64,000 nt of DNA from Lomentospora prolificans (GCA_029532625.1 JARFXM010000004.1:2170001-2234000); one strand, 5' to 3'. Positions 10,776-25,100 are shown, counted from the first letter of the stretch. Numbers and translations are program-made. Notes: a model not told the origin generated them from the sequence alone.

Positions 10776-12448
10776 CGTTTATGCCTTGGCTAATTGGCTC
10801 CTATCTAGCGAGATAGGCCGGCTTCGTTGAACAACTTTTATCACGGTTGCCACGGCGCTGTGGTGGTAGCTTCGTGTGCTTTTCGGCTCCAATAGTATTA
10901 GAGAGTGAAGTTGGATTTCCAGTGCTTGTCAAAGGAGGCAACAAAATAAGGAGGCAGAAATCTCATCTCTCTCTGTGATGGCTTAGAGTAGCCCTGCGAC
11001 CCGTTAGTAATACTGCGAATGAAGCCACGCCTCCGAGGTGCTGGTAATACCTCAACAAAGCGGCTTTATCCACTTTTTTTTCGGAATCAAGATACGACAT
11101 ATGCCGATGAGATTCTCCAATGCTACCAATGGTATCCTCTCCAACCAAGAGAACTTCCCCTCCCCAGAGTGTCGTTTCGCGGCCTTCCATTTCTCTTTCT
11201 TCCCTGGTAGTCCCGATCGCGGAAACAAAAGTCCCAGGTTTTTCTCGATACACCTACTTAGGGACTTTACTACGCCTGGCTTCCCAACCGGGTAAGGGAT
11301 TGATATCACCAACCAAAGATCACTGATCCCCTAAAGATCGTTCTTCCGTAGCTGGTATCATTAATTGGTCCCACTGCGCCCGCAACCATCAAATGAAAAA
11401 AAAATTGAATGAATGTTCACCTTAGGCACTGAAAAGAGCCTCGATCTATTCGGCACATGCAGCAATCACATCGCACTTGAAGCGTCACGAGCTCAGCATA
11501 CCTAATACAGTGATTCGGGCTCAAGACTACATGTCATTTGTACGGAAGCTGGAAATTATTCTCGCTTCGTACATGAGGGAGCGAAAGCGAACTTCCGGCA
11601 ACCTCCAGGCCAATCTTCGTCAAAACCGAAGTCTGCTGAAGACCACACTATTCCAGCCCCGCTCCGTCTAACGCCGTTCAGCACAGCTGCAGCACTTAAT
11701 GCTACCAGACTCTGGTTCCATATAGGGAAGGGGGTTGTCATTGCCGATGCATGCCCATGAAGAAGCGCTGGTGTTGATTAACGCGTCTCATACATCCCTT
11801 GATCTCACCATTCTTCCTCACACGCCTCCTTACCTGCTCACTTCCCGACTAGCTGTGCACACATTATCCCTTGCTGGACCTCTCATCCTCAATATCGTGC
11901 GCTTCGTACCGCGCGATGCTCTCTAAGCTATAGCGAGGCCCACCGCCCGGAGCATCCGCTAAACTCGTCCATACGTGTCATTCATGAAAATGTACTTCCG
12001 AAATGTTATTCTTGCATCGCCTCCTCGAGAGCTCCTAAACCTAATACCAGACTTCTATTGTCGTATCGCGGTTCCCAGCCAGATGGTCTTTCTCTTTGCG
12101 ATTTTTGAACTTTTTCCTCTCCGTCGTCGGCCTCAGTTTCCTCCACATTTGATGGTTTTTGCGGTGGTGTCCCTTTTTGGCCTCCTCTTCGATTCTTTAA
12201 TATGAAGCCACCAAATCGTTTCACCTCATCTCGGTCTCATCCCTTCGTAGCTCTAATGATTCGTCTAGCCATATCTCAAATAGTATCTCGAAGCAGAGAA
12301 GCTCGAGCTCGCATGATGAGGTCCCAAATGCCACTCGAGCGGAAGCACGGCGAGCGCTAGTTATGTATAGAGCTTCTTCTCCCGATTCATACCCCCTATC
12401 CTCATCCAAATATAACGGGCCACCATATCTTGGATGCTCCTCGTCCTC
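10776..12448. other. Intergenic: acetyltransferase promoter / mtr10 3' flank
   Basis: 1.7 kb. The part next to mtr10 (about 12006-12448) is probably its 3' UTR; two short minus-strand frames there (62 and 72 codons, overlapping) are charged and match no family I know. Nothing else is supported. Confidence 0.55.
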
Positions 12449-15400
12449 TTACCCAGCGAAGTGGAACCGCGCGCCACCAAGCTGACCGAGTCCGTCCCGC
12501 GGCGCAACGTTTCGGCGGCGATAGCTATTCGTAAAGTCCTGGAGGAGCGCCCTGACTTGCCTGATGTTATTGGGATCGTCTGCTTGAAGTTTCTCCTTAA
12601 CCTTGGCCATTAGACGACTTGACTCAACAGGCGAAACGGTACCCTGAGGGAGCAACTGAATCGTGCGCTCGACCCACAAGGTCGTTTCGGCAGGGAAGAG
12701 CTTAAACATGGATAGAAGAACACCACTCCCGTCGACAAAGCAGTCGCTAGGGAACGTGATCATCATGCCTGCCATTACTTGCTTAATGAGACTCTCACCT
12801 CGTGCGGTTAGAAGATTCCTGACGACTCCACGCAGTTGAACAGCCACATCGGCAGGCAGCCCTTCACCAGTGGCTGGGTTGTCACCGGCGTACGAGATCA
12901 AATCGAGAAGGAAGTGAAGTGTGGCTGAGAGCGGATCCCTTTGCTCTAACTGCAAGGCGTAGATTGAGGCTTCGAAGATGGGCGTGAGTAGTTCCGAGGG
13001 TAGGAGCTTCTGAGGATAGTAGAGCAGCGCGTCTACAAGCAGACGGAAGAAGTCCTCGATGACGTCAGGTAGTTCCTTGGGTTGCAAGCTCGCCATCTCT
13101 CGGAGAAATGTCGTGGCCTGCGCCTCAAAGAACTTGTAGATGTTTTCCGTAATACTGGGGTTGACTTGCTCCCGGTCTTCGGAAAATTCTCGTAGTATGG
13201 CAGCTGTGACCCAGAGAAAACAACCTTCCTTCGACGTAACAAAGCCGCTAACCAGCTTGTCGGCCATTACTGGGAGCAGAGGTGTCATAGCTGTGCGGTA
13301 CGAGATCACCATATGACGCCAGCTGCGGCAGACACGCTCGCAAATCGGGACAAAGGCGATGAACGTTTCGAGAATGTTAGCTAGAACTGGGAACACCTCT
13401 TGCCAGTATTTTACGGCAGGGTTTTCGCCAGAGCGGACATATGGCTTAACATTCTGAACAAACACAGTAATGAGCTGTACTTGATCTAAATATCACACAG
13501 TGTTAGTCGGGCCATATTCATAGCAAAAAGGACAGCTTTGTTTTGTTACGGCTTACCGGCCAGGGCTAGCTTTTCCTCATCCGTATTCGCTTTGTACGCC
13601 GTCTCTGCCTTGTGCACCAGTCGCTGAACCAGAGGGTCACAGTACAACTTGAGGAGCTTGTAGATCTCAGTCTCAGGCTGAGCTGCTACCACACTGGCGA
13701 CGCCCTCAGTCATTTCCTCTTGGCTAAGTTCGGGGAGCTTGTCAAGTATCTGGTTGTAGAACGAATGCAACTCGAGCACTTGACCACTGAGAAGGTCTCG
13801 GCAATCCGTGCAGAAATACTTTATAGCAACAGCGGCGGCCCTAATAATCTCCTTTGATTCAGTGTGGAATGATGACGTGATGTACTGGAACTGCTGCTCG
13901 AAGTACTGAGGGTGGGCAGCGGTCCATTCAGTATACCGGCCTAGGACCATAATTGTCGCAAAGAGCAGTTTTTCGTGACTGGGAATCTGTACCAGAAGCG
14001 GCATCAGCTGAGGCAGAACAATATCCTCGTCCTTGTCCACCATGCGGCCGAGCGCACGCATGGCAAAAAGAGGCCCCTCAAGCTGCTGCCAATGGGGAAC
14101 GATTGTGCCGGACACCTGACTCGCGTACTTTTGCAGCCAAAGTTGAATAGCTGCGAGGACTTTGGCCAGACAATCCGTGACACCCATGACCTCGCATGCA
14201 TCCTTCATTGTATCACCCATCTGGTGTCTGAACTCCCTAAACTTCTCCTCTTGTTCGCGGTCCCCATCAAAGAGGTCCTGCTCGTCCGCGCTCTCGCTCT
14301 CGGGATATTCGAGGTGCTTGAGAAGAACGTCGACAAGCTTGGAGTAGACGTCCACCAATTCGACGCGGGATTGGATATACCGTTCAATGACAAGATACTG
14401 CTTCAACTGGTACCAGAACTCGAAGGTATGCTCAATAACTTCACGATCCTTATCCCGAGCCGCACATTCAAGGACGGCATCCACCAGCGGCCTGAATTGG
14501 CGAGGTTCCCTAACAATGGCAATGACCCAGGCCTCGGCTGCCACGGACAGAATCTTCGTCAAGGCCTTTAACGTCTCAGTTTCCTCCTCGTCCGCCGCTT
14601 TCTTGATGCGTGGTTGCAGGGCGATAACCCTAGGGAACAAGAGTTTTATGGTGTCTAGGTTGTCGTCCACCTCGGCAGTTTCCCTGAAAATAGAGCACAG
14701 ACATTCAGCAGCCTCCTGCAGGGAGGAGTCTTCATCGAGGCCACAGAAAAGAACGTCTAGGAGAGGTGAATTGACAACAGCGTTGAGGGGGACCTCACGA
14801 AGCCACGACGTGATGCATTCCATTAGCTGCGGGTTCTGGGCCGCGGTTGCTACAAAAGTTTGGTCAGTAAATGAAATAGCTCTGAGAATATTATCGTCGA
14901 CGTGGCTAGGCCATTGACTTACGCGACGACTGGGCGTAATTGATTAGGAGCTGTATGACTTGTTCAGCGTTGTCTCCCAAAAGTTCTGTCGTACGTTGGC
15001 TGAGTTCCTCTTCCTGTTATTCGGGTATTAGACTCTAATGTCTTGCTGAAAATATGAACCGAAAGTATTGACGCGTCGAACGATGTGTACATCTCGATCT
15101 TGCATTATCCACGTACAGTCAAGGTGATTTTGCGGCCCTCGATCACTTCTTCGGGGAGAACTCTGAGGAAATCGAGGATGGAGGCGTGGCTCTCAACGTT
15201 GTCGCCAAGAGCTGCGACAACGGTAGGAAGCACATCTTTCCAGTCCTTCATCTGTATGGCTAGTATCGCCAGGCAAACGCAGAGCTGAACCCGGATAGGC
15301 TTAGGGCCGGCAGAGTAGTGCTTGAGCAGCAGGAGGACCTGCTGCTGGAGGGCGGGCAGCTCAGGCTCGGGAACCTGAGTCAGGAGATCATAGGTGATCT

Positions 15401-15741
15401 AATTTCGATTCTCGGTCAGTAATTATTGCTCGTAGTCGGACAGAAGTCGAGTCAGACACACCTTCCCGCGTAGGGTGATGGCGGCAAAGAGCTTCGCTTC
15501 TGGCTCGGCATCCGACTGCAGTATTCCGACCACGGTACCCCAAGAACCCTTCTGAATGGAAGTTAGTCGGGGACAGGGGTACATAACATCCGGGTGGGGG
15601 AGTTCGAACTGATTTCTGAAAGTTTTCCAGGAATTCATGGGCTCGCTTCTTGGTCGCTTGATGCTCCGATCCCCGCATGGTCGCTAGGGCAGCGAGAACG
15701 TCAGAGAGCGCGTACGACTCCTGTGCGCCATTTGTCGCCAT
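12449..15741 (-). CDS. mtr10: Importin-beta family nuclear transport receptor, Mtr10/transportin-SR type
   Basis: Karyopherin that in yeast (Mtr10/Kap111) imports the mRNA-binding protein Npl3 and affects tRNA traffic; the metazoan counterpart TNPO3 imports SR proteins. Six exons (15610-15741, 15462-15551, 15117-15398, 14923-15013, 13557-14849, 12449-13485) join in phase to 974 residues, the family's usual length. The N-terminus shows the family pattern (LSDVLAALATM, then HEFLENFQKS, then AEPEAKLFAAITLRGK), followed by LLKHYSAGPKPIRVQLC and the Xpo1-like helical repeats (ECITSWLREVPL). The C-terminal 340 residues are HEAT-like helices. The start MATNGAQ at 15741 is preferred over an in-frame ATG 15 codons upstream, because family members begin with a short stretch before the first helix. 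Introns are 58-103 nt with standard borders. Soluble nucleocytoplasmic shuttling protein; cargo assignment is by family only. Confidence 0.93.
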
Positions 15742-16581
15742 TATGTACGCGGAGGTAAGAAAGCTGATGAAAGAGATGGAAGGCAAGATGATTGCTAGGG
15801 GAAGGAAATCGCCGTGCGGCCCTGATGTTAGAAGCGGCGGAAGGGGTTGATCAGGGAGCGATCAGGGCCAGCTTAGGCGAAGAGTCGATAGTGGGGGAGA
15901 AGTAGGGCCAAAGAATGCCTGCTCGGGTCCTCGCCCGGGACGTGAGTTTCCTAAATGAATGAGGAGAAGGAACCCAGACTCAAAAGCCACTTATTTGAGG
16001 CGATAGTCGTCTGAGATCGTATGGAGGTGCTATTGAGTAAGGGGGATTACTAAATAATCTCGAGAAACATTTTGGTAGTAGACGTCAGTTTGCTCGGCGG
16101 GGTCTTTACAAGCGTCACTGCGCAACCGCACGCTCACGGATACAAGGTAACCTCGATATGTGGGCGGGCATAACTTTCGGGGGTCGGTTAAACTATTTTC
16201 CCAGGGCGGCAACTACATGCAATTATCCATCATTGAACATTGGCCTGTGCGAATGCCGGCTGGTGGGAATTCCACCATCCATGTGCGGAAAGCCATTGCT
16301 CGTTCAGACAATTTCACCATTTCCATAACGCAGTAGGATGCAAAAAAATAATGAAAATAAATAAAACTAGAAAAGGGTTTGACGCTAGGCCTCGAGAAGA
16401 AAGAATACAGAGTCGTTTAAGAGGCAGAACTTTCCATTTTACGAACCAGACCAGCTACTAGCAAGGCAGAGGTTCCGGTCCGAGAAGCCGCATCGAGTTC
16501 TCAGCCTCCAATTAAGTGTAGTTCTATGGGTATCAAGCATGAAGCCCGTTATCGGACGGATGCTGTGGCATCAACAAGCCA
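15742..16581. other. Intergenic: mtr10 promoter / cyclo-ligase 3' flank
   Basis: 840 bp between two minus-strand genes. No gene, RNA or repeat is recognised. An A-rich stretch near 16340-16375 lies in the presumed 3' UTR of the downstream cyclo-ligase gene. Confidence 0.6.
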
Positions 16582-17386
16582 TCACCGATCTGAAAATTCC
16601 GTTTTAGTAGACTTGACCATACCATTTCCCAAGATAACGCCATGGGGGGGTTCATCCAGAGGACCAACAGGGATTCCTTCCTCCTCTGGGTGCATCAAAA
16701 ACTGTTCCTTGAGGGCTAACCCATATAGCAGGACAGAAGCACGTCCCGAAGCATCCTTGGAGGGATATGTCTGGGCATACCGCGAGATGAAAAAATCGTA
16801 GAAACCTTTTCCGTGTCCTAATCTTCTGATATGACCAGTCACCTCATCATAGTCAAAGGCCACACCTGGCATCAGTATCAGATCCAATCCTTGAGAGTCG
16901 AGCGGTGTATCTTCAGAGACAGCGCCCAGAATCCTGTTCCTATCCTCCACAGTTGCAGGATCGATGCTGGGAATGCCCCATTTGTCCGGCTTAAGCGATT
17001 CGTAATCTACTAGTCCCTTCAGCTGGACCATATCCATAACCCGAGGAGGCGAGCTCTTAACGTCAAGATGTGTTTTGTGGAGATATGGGACAAAGACTTG
17101 CTTTCCGCTCTGTAGCGCATCTCGGACAATAGCGTCGGTTTGTATCTCGCCGCCAGGCATAGAGAGGTAGACGCTGATGCGAGCGGCCTCTTTGTAGGGT
17201 TTGAAGGACTTAAGAGTCTCAAACAGCACGCGGCCTAGGCTGGGGGGTAAGCATCCGGAGTGATGATTTGTGAAGTTAGTTGTACTGCTCACTTTGCGTT
17301 GCGACGGATTCCTGTGTAACTGCGGCGAGCTTCTGCTTCATCGCTGCCCGAATGCGCTGCTTGGCAGCAACAAGTGGCGTCGTCAT
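16582..17386 (-). CDS. fau1: 5-formyltetrahydrofolate cyclo-ligase (methenyltetrahydrofolate synthetase)
   Basis: Converts 5-formyltetrahydrofolate and ATP to 5,10-methenyltetrahydrofolate, returning the stored folate form to one-carbon metabolism. Two exons (17293-17386 and 16582-17234) around a 58-nt intron give 248 residues, a normal length for eukaryotic members. The N-terminal basic helix KQRIRAAMKQKL fits the family. Further on are the substrate-pocket segment SVYLSMPGGEIQTD, the strand LILMPGVAFD and the hallmark nucleotide-binding loop RRLGHGKGFYD near residue 190. The start ATG at 17386 is in the short first exon. An open frame running back into the intron (reading MSSTTNF) is the unspliced form and not the real N-terminus. 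No targeting peptide is visible, so a cytosolic location is likely. Confidence 0.95.
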
Positions 17387-20300
17387 CTTGGATAGGGATC
17401 TTCACTAGCATCAGCGTTTCCTAGGGAGTTTTTGCTGGGGACAAATCGACTCGGATTGTTTTTTCGAATGTGGACGAATTGCGTCGCTTTATTCGCTTGC
17501 CTCTATAGCCTTTCATTGAGGTGTAGGAGGCCTGCGGGTTTCTAGTTCGCGTTTGACTGTGACTCCGCCAACCCGCGGCATTTGCGCCCCGTCGGAAATC
17601 TCTCGGAGATCAATGGATCAATGCTTCTCGCCGAACCGCAAATGCCCGATTTTCATCACTTACGTTGCAATAAACCGCCAGATACAGTGATAACTAATTT
17701 CAGCGAATTTATATTTAACAGTAGCCCGCCCAAAATACAACTCGCGTTAAAAAAAAAAATTCTCTTTTCTTTTTTAAAAAATATAAAAACAGAACTAAAG
17801 ACCCCGAGGTCTTTATTGGGAAACAACGAAAACCATATGTGAGATCACAAAGGCGATGATGATGCATGCCACTTACACCACTAAGCAGTCGCCAACGGAG
17901 ATGGCAGCCCAAGCTATTATTCGATGAGAAGAATGACACGAGATATAGGACTCATTTATAGATTTAATGTCCTGGTGAAAAGACTGACGCCTTCTCTCCC
18001 GGATCCTCGACCCTAGATTTGAGTTCCTGCCTGGCAAGATTCAACCTTGCGCAGCGTTGTTTGGCCCGCGGCTTTTTCCTAACTTATGTTGTCGCAGATG
18101 GCTTGATTATGGCCTTCTGCTATCTATGACTAATACTCGACGGTCGTTATGCGTTTAAAGGGCGAAGAATATGGATGCCAAAGGCATGTCCTCGAGCATG
18201 GGTGCCACAAGCTCAACCTATTACCAGTGCTAGCTAAACGTTATGGAGACTCTGGCCATAGGATAATGCCCGCCTCCTTCTCTACACTAGGAGGCATCTC
18301 CCTCATCGAGGGAGGGTCGAGGCCGGTGTGCCTACCGAAACTTACAGCGAGGTTGGGTTAATAGTGTTCATGTATTTCTGTAGAACTAACTGGGGCTATT
18401 TCACGGCTGAGGTCGTCTGTCACTAACGAAGGAAGATCCATATCTAGAATTATTATAGATGGAGCTACGAAGGTACAAGTCGAAGAACGCCGAAAAGGGC
18501 ACCGTCTCTAACCACGGCGCGCACAGTCCACAAACAAGGAGGAGGTCGCAACAACCAAGGCCTAGGCTAGAATTTTGAAGGTGAGGAGCTTTAAGATGCT
18601 TAACGCCTAGTTCTTGGCACCTACGGTATCCTCTCAAGGCTAAAGGCTTCGCTGAACTAATAGGATACCTGGATGCTAAGAACATCAGCTATAGACACTA
18701 GCTTGTCTTATTGATATACTAGTTCTCTCTTCGAGGGATTGTGACAGCGGAAACCAGCCTAATAGTTGTTCCCGGTCATGACGGCGCGGTGGGGGTGGCT
18801 CAAGGTTGGGTCTAGGAGGGCAAAATAGAAGCATCACTGAGGGGGATAGAATAGTGATGGCTCTCAGTAAAGATCGTTAACACAATAAACGAAGCTGGAT
18901 GGGACAGCCAATTTTCTCAGCAACGCCGGGTACTGAAGACTTGGCTAGTGTGGCATGTTCGACGAGAAGGCCTCGGGAGAGGCTCAATGAATCCCATGCT
19001 AAATCAAAGTGAGCACCCTTCCCGGCGCAGGCGCAACAAGCTATAATGCACTCTACAGTCTCAAACATCATTGATCAATGATATTCAAAGTCAAAGCAGA
19101 CGGTTTGATCTAACGCCCTCGCGCCACTGGTGCATTTGGCTCCCGTAGTGGGTCGCGCCGGACCGTTCCTTTTACTCGCTGATGATCAGTAACTCACCAT
19201 AAAAGGGTGCAACAACATGGACTTTTCAACAGCATGGGATGTAGTTTGCCAAGGTCACCGGCGAAAGAGTCATTGCGACGAGGTCGAGCCCCAAGAACGC
19301 GGAGAAGAAAACAACCTAGCTTGGGACCATCTAGCTAGTCACTCATCAGAATGTGATACTAAAATTTGGGGGGAGGCGACACATAGGCTCGCGCAAGGCC
19401 AGCAGTCAAGGATTTGGCATATCATTGTTATCGGCGGAACCGACACCTTCAGGTCAATCGGGTTTGCACCGGATATCAGCATGACCGGAGCCCTAGGGTG
19501 GGTTAAAGCAAGGTGAAGCTAGTCGAGGTCTCCTAAAATTGTAAAGCAAATGGAGTATTTCAGCATATGGTTAGTGGCTGATTGACAAGGACCCCCAAGA
19601 GAGCAAATGCCCGACGGAGCCCAATGTCTAGAACGTTTAAATTTCGTAATGACCGCGTTCGCACAGCAGCAATGTGGTCATACCGTGGAGTCAAGTTGAG
19701 CTGCGGTCGCACTCGCGGTATTTGGTGATCGGGGGTCGAATCCCCTGCAGGGCTCTTACTTTGGCCACTGACTTCGTTTCTGGTATCAGGCCGAACCAGG
19801 TTGGCAGCCGGGGGACGGTAATGAAGGCAGTTGGGCGAGAAGAAGAAAAATGAAGATCGGAGTGGGCCTTTTTTTCTACAGGGCAGTCACAGGCGTAAAA
19901 TGTACCATATCTTGAGATAATGTCGGCATGGGCCTAAGGCGGGTGTATCCCGATGTTTATCCCGTCCAACTGTAGAGTTTATACCCGGTTTGGAACCCGA
20001 TACTCTGTTGGAGATTTTTCTCAACCAAAGTACTAGGGCTATACCGCACGTTCGTTATTTAATAGCTATTCCATTCTTACTGCGTATTTGATAGCTTGTC
20101 TTCTTTCTCTTTATACGTATATATATTCTCATCTCGATCGCGATGGGAGTGGCGTTTTATCCCGACTGTGGAAGCGGAGCTGAAGAGCGAAGCTGCTTGC
20201 GCATGTGATGCCCCTTGTCGATAGTTCTCGCCCCCTCCATATGATTATCCGCAGCCAATAGTGATCCATCTGATTGTGCTTTTCATAAATGTAGCCATTT

Positions 20301-22155
20301 CCTTTTGTACCTCGGGAACGCCAGAGACTATTCACAGCTTAGGAAACATGGGACATCGAGGGGAGGTATCGAAGACAGATTGCGCAGACCCGAGCGGAGG
20401 GGAGTGATCCAGAGATGCCGAGTACATCGTTATGCGGAGTGGGAATGGCTACAATTTAAATATAAAAGAGACGTATCGGGGACAGTTTGGATAAACGTTC
20501 CGTTCCAAGTTCTCAGTTGAAAATTGTACGGCATCAGCAAGTGTCTTTCGTTTCCAGGTTCCGGGAAGCAGGCTCTCGGTGAATGGCAGATGTACGTGTG
20601 GTGAAATGGTGCTTTGGGGCATAATGCGATCTCCGCATCTGTTTTCCATCTGCCTCGTTGACCCAGTACAGCCATGTCCTGCAATCTCTCGTGCATTTTG
20701 GGTACTGCAGGCGCGTCGTTATGCGTCACTTCGCTGGCGGGAGCACAACATGCACGCACTGCCTTGATTTCATCGATTGACCCAATGCAGTCGAGTGCAG
20801 CCCACAAGGGACTTATGTCGGTGTTGGAGCCCCCTGTAATGCCACCAAGGCTCAAGATCACCAAGAGCCCATGGCGCAGGGCTTTCCCTTTGTCCCGAAA
20901 TCTAGCTCTAGATCTCTTGGATAATTGATCTTGCTATATCTTAGAACAAGAGGTGGTTGCACTCCCAGAAGAAGCGGTGGTACACACTGATCAAATTGAC
21001 CAAGACTCGCCCGTCTGTTGTGGATAACAGCGCTCCTGACTGAGACACCCAAGCACGCCCACACAACCGGCGGGCCAGCCATGGTTAGTGTCAACGGGTT
21101 GTTACAGTTGAGTGTCGTGAGATCAGTGGGACCCACCACACCCGCTTGGAGCTGATCCGTACTCTCAGTACTTTAGCACTTGAGCGCAACCAGGCGTGCT
21201 CTTGTGCCCGCCGAGGTAGCCATGATCCATCCACTCCGAGACTCATCAGCCTGTGCATGAAGCGGGTTTGGGTGCCTTGGCGCCTTGGGGGTCACGACTG
21301 ATATCGATGGATCCATCAATTGGATTGATCTATTAGCACTACCATCTCACTCCCAATTTCCAATGGCACGTTGGCACCTCCACAAACGCTGGCTAGATCC
21401 GTTTTTGGCAATAATCTCGACCATCGCCTGACACACACAATCCATCCGTTCTTGCCCGCTCTCATCCCCAACCGCCACACGTCCCGTCCAACCCTCACCT
21501 GCTCCCGACCCGCCTTGTAAATATCCGGAGCAAAGTTTAGTTGCTGGCGAACTCGCACCCCTGCTACCGCTTGGGCACACTCATCCATGGATCCTTATTA
21601 GCTGTCTCGTCACCCCCCCCATCCGTGGTTTCCTGTCTTTGAATAATCCACACCGAGCCGATCCGCCCTGCCATTTACCAGCCAAGCGGTGTAACCCCCG
21701 AAGTTGGGTCAACATCTACTTCCGGATAAGCTCCCGAAAAATCTCGGTTTGTCGGCAGCCCCTCTTGTGTACCCGCTGACGTCGTACCACTTCTTGATAT
21801 CATTACCTTCCCTCTCGCTCCCTACTTTCACGTTCTTTCACGCCTCATCTCCGCCCTGTGCATGCGGATCCGAAATCGCAGGAGGGGGGAAGCAGCGGAT
21901 GGTCGGGTTTTGAAGAGGTCTTCCTGTTCCCTCTCAATTACTGAAACAAGCGACATGGGGCTTATTTGTTAGACTGTATCCGCCTGCGCTGCCCGCCACA
22001 CAATCCGACTTCCAGACTGGGCCTGGCCCTCCTGGCCCCCCACACTCTGCAAGGTGCGTCGAGCACCCACCAAACGAAGCAGCTTGTCTACCAAGGATTC
22101 TAGGTGCACCCTGCACACGCCCCCATCCTAATACTAGGGGCCCCTTATTGGCACC
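17387..22155. other. 4.8 kb gene-free divergent region between cyclo-ligase and OPT transporter genes
   Basis: No coding sequence is supported. The region contains an AT-rich patch with A and T runs (about 17690-17800), a T-arm-like string near 19730 that does not fold into a tRNA, and otherwise mixed sequence with short frames only. The pyrimidine-rich 21590-21870 segment probably belongs to the OPT promoter or leader. Confidence 0.6.
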
Positions 22156-25100
22156 ATGTTCTCCAGTCGGAGGAAGGAAGAAGGCAGCAGTCCCGAGCAA
22201 ACGGTTTCCGATGACTCTTCCCGCTCCACCGCTACACACGGCGACCTTGTTCTGCAGTCTTTCCCGCAGGGGAGCTCGTCCACCACCTCCGCGCAACTAC
22301 AAGATCCGACGACGTCGTCCTTCGACCGGACTCCTTTGCTCTCCTCTAAAGATCCCCCAGTCGAGGACGAGTCTCTCATCGCCGCCGATGTCAGCCATTC
22401 CCAGAGCTCTACCTTCACCAACAATGAGCTACACACCCCTCGACTTTCCCTCAGCTCTGGTAGTCCTCGCAACCCCCCGGCACGGCCCGATCGACGCTTA
22501 CCGATGCCTCAGCGGTCCCCATTCCTCCGGGCCGGCCAGCCGCCCCCCGTCTCGTACGGGTCGGTAGTATCGAGCCCCAGCCAGGAAATCACGCCCATGG
22601 GTAGCGATGTTGAGGCGGCCGACTCCCTCGCCATGAACAGGGTCACCGATGACGGGTCTACCTTGGTTCAGCGTCCCTCGTTATCGGGGCTTCACCAGCA
22701 GGCGTTAGATAGTGCGGTCCTAGTCACCGGCATGGAAGGCAGGTTCGCTGTACCCGATGTCGCCGTCTCTACGGGGATCCTCGAGGATGCCAAGTCGACA
22801 TACGGAGGCAGCACCGCGAACACATCTTATGCCGAGACTGGTAGCGAAATGGAAGAGATGGACGGTGAAGCCCGATCCGAAGATGATTCCGAGGACGGAG
22901 TCGAGCAAAACCCGATCGACAACTCTCCTCATGATGCCGTCCGCGCTTCTGTTTCGCCAATAGACAACACATCATTATCTATTAACACTCCTAGAATGTG
23001 GACACTATCCATAATATTCTCCTTTCTCGGATCCGCTACGAACCTCTTCTTCTCTCTACGCTACCCGAGCGTTGCTATTACGCCGGTAATCGCTCTATTA
23101 TTAGTACACCCCTTAGGCTATCTGTGGGACTATTTCCTCAAACGAGACACCGACCCCGTGGATGAGTTTGTGGACGGGGTGCGGCGTGGCAGAGTGTCAA
23201 ACTCCCCGGACGACATTAGCCATTGGCGCCGTACAAGGTGGGATAGATTTCGTCTCTGGCTGGCCCAAGGCTGCTGGAACGAGAAGGAGCATACCTGCGT
23301 TTACGTTAGTAGTAACGTGTCCTTTGGCTTTGCGTTTGCTACCGACGTTATTGTTGAGCAGCACAAGTTCTACGGTCAAGAAGTTAGCATCGTCTACCAG
23401 CTCCTCCTAACCATATCAACCCAGATGCTAGGGTATACCTTTGCTGGCATAACGCGGCGCTTCCTTGTTCGTCCGAGTGGAATGATCTGGCCCGCAACAC
23501 TCATGTCGGCCTCCATGTTTTCGACCCTACATAAGGAGGACAACAAGCCCGCGAACGGATGGACGATCAGCCGCTGGAAATTGTTTCTGAGCATCTGGCT
23601 CTCCGCCTTCCTTTTCTACTTCTTACCCGGTCTTCTATTCCCGGCGCTGAGCTACTTTAACGTTCTTACTTGGTTTGCTCCTGACAATGTGGTCGTTGCA
23701 AACCTGTTTGGCGTGGTCTCCGGCCTTGGTATGTTTCCCATGACTTTCGACTGGGCGCAGGTCACCTATATTGGCTCGCCCCTCCTTGTTCCTTTCTGGG
23801 CCGCGGTAAACGTTGTCGGTGGTCTGGTGATTGTCATGTGGATAATTGCTCCGCTCGCATATTATAGCAATATCTACTTCTCCTCATATATGCCCATTCT
23901 GTCGGCATCCGTCTTCGATAATACGGGAAATGTCTACGACGTCACAAAAATTTTATCCTCGGATTTTCTTTTTGACCGAGAGTCATACAGCAAATATAGT
24001 CGTGTATTCCTTCCTATCACTTACGTGCTGAGCTATGGGGTCCAATTCGCGGGGCTTGCGGCTCTGTTGACCCACACTTTTTGTTGGTATGGGAAAGATA
24101 TGTTAATGACATGGAAGAGTGCCCTCCGGGAAGCAAAGGAGGGAAGTAAGCCCGAATACCAGCCAGTTTCTAGCTCTGTCGATGCCCTCTCTGGTGGATC
24201 TGATAACGGAACACCCTGTGAAGGGCTTTCCAGAAGTACGACTATGACCAGCGACGGAATGCTTGGCAAGGAGGATGTGCATAACAGGCTGATGAAGAGG
24301 TATAAAGATGCACCGATTAGTTGGTACCTTCTGACATTCGTGTCAATGGCCGCTATCGGTATCTTCATCGTCGAGTAGTGAGTTTCCATGCACAGGTGTC
24401 TAACCTCGTCTCGGCTAACTCCCATTAGTTACCCTATCCACCTTCCATGGTACGGACTGCTTCTGGCTCTTGGTATCTGTGCGCTCTTTTTCATCCCGAA
24501 CGGCATCATCATGGCGGTTACGAATCAGCACAGCAGTATTTACTTGATCTGCCAGCTTGTTTGTGGAACTATCTTCCCAGGTCGCCCCATTGCTAACATG
24601 GTGTTTGTCACTTACGGATACATTTCTTCCGCTCAAGGCATCAAATTTGCCTCTGATCTAAAGCTCGGCCACTACATGAAGATCCCTCCTCGAATTCTGT
24701 TCCTGGTGCAGATTGTGGCAACGCTCGTCTCATCATTTACTCAAATTGGCGTTCTCAACTGGATGTTTGTCAATGTCAGCGGCATATGCACACCCGAAGC
24801 CATCAACGGATTTACATGCCCCTTGGCCAGAGTTCACTTCAATGGCTCTATCCTGTGGGGAGTCGTCGGGCCTGGTGAGTTCTTTGGTCCGAATGCACTT
24901 TACAGGGCTCTCGTCTGGTTCTTCCTCATCGGCGCCATCCTCCCGATTCCCCTCTGGCTCTACAGCCGCAATAAGAAGCGCAGCCTTCTTCGAAAAGTCA
25001 ACTTCCCGGTTATCTTCGGGACAATGAGTTGGATACCTCCCGCTACGGGGCTCAACTTCTCCGTGTGGGCCCTCGTCTGCTTTGTCTTCAACTATCTCAT

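Noticed and set aside
16582..17292. Open frame starting MSSTTNF as the N-terminus of the cyclo-ligase
   Set aside because: Its first part is the translated intron; splicing to the short exon at 17293-17386 supplies the conserved N-terminal helix.
19715..19765. tRNA-like string GGGGGTCGAATCCCC
   Set aside because: The T-arm-like stem-loop has G where T54 should be, and no matching acceptor stem, D-arm or anticodon arm can be built from the flanks.
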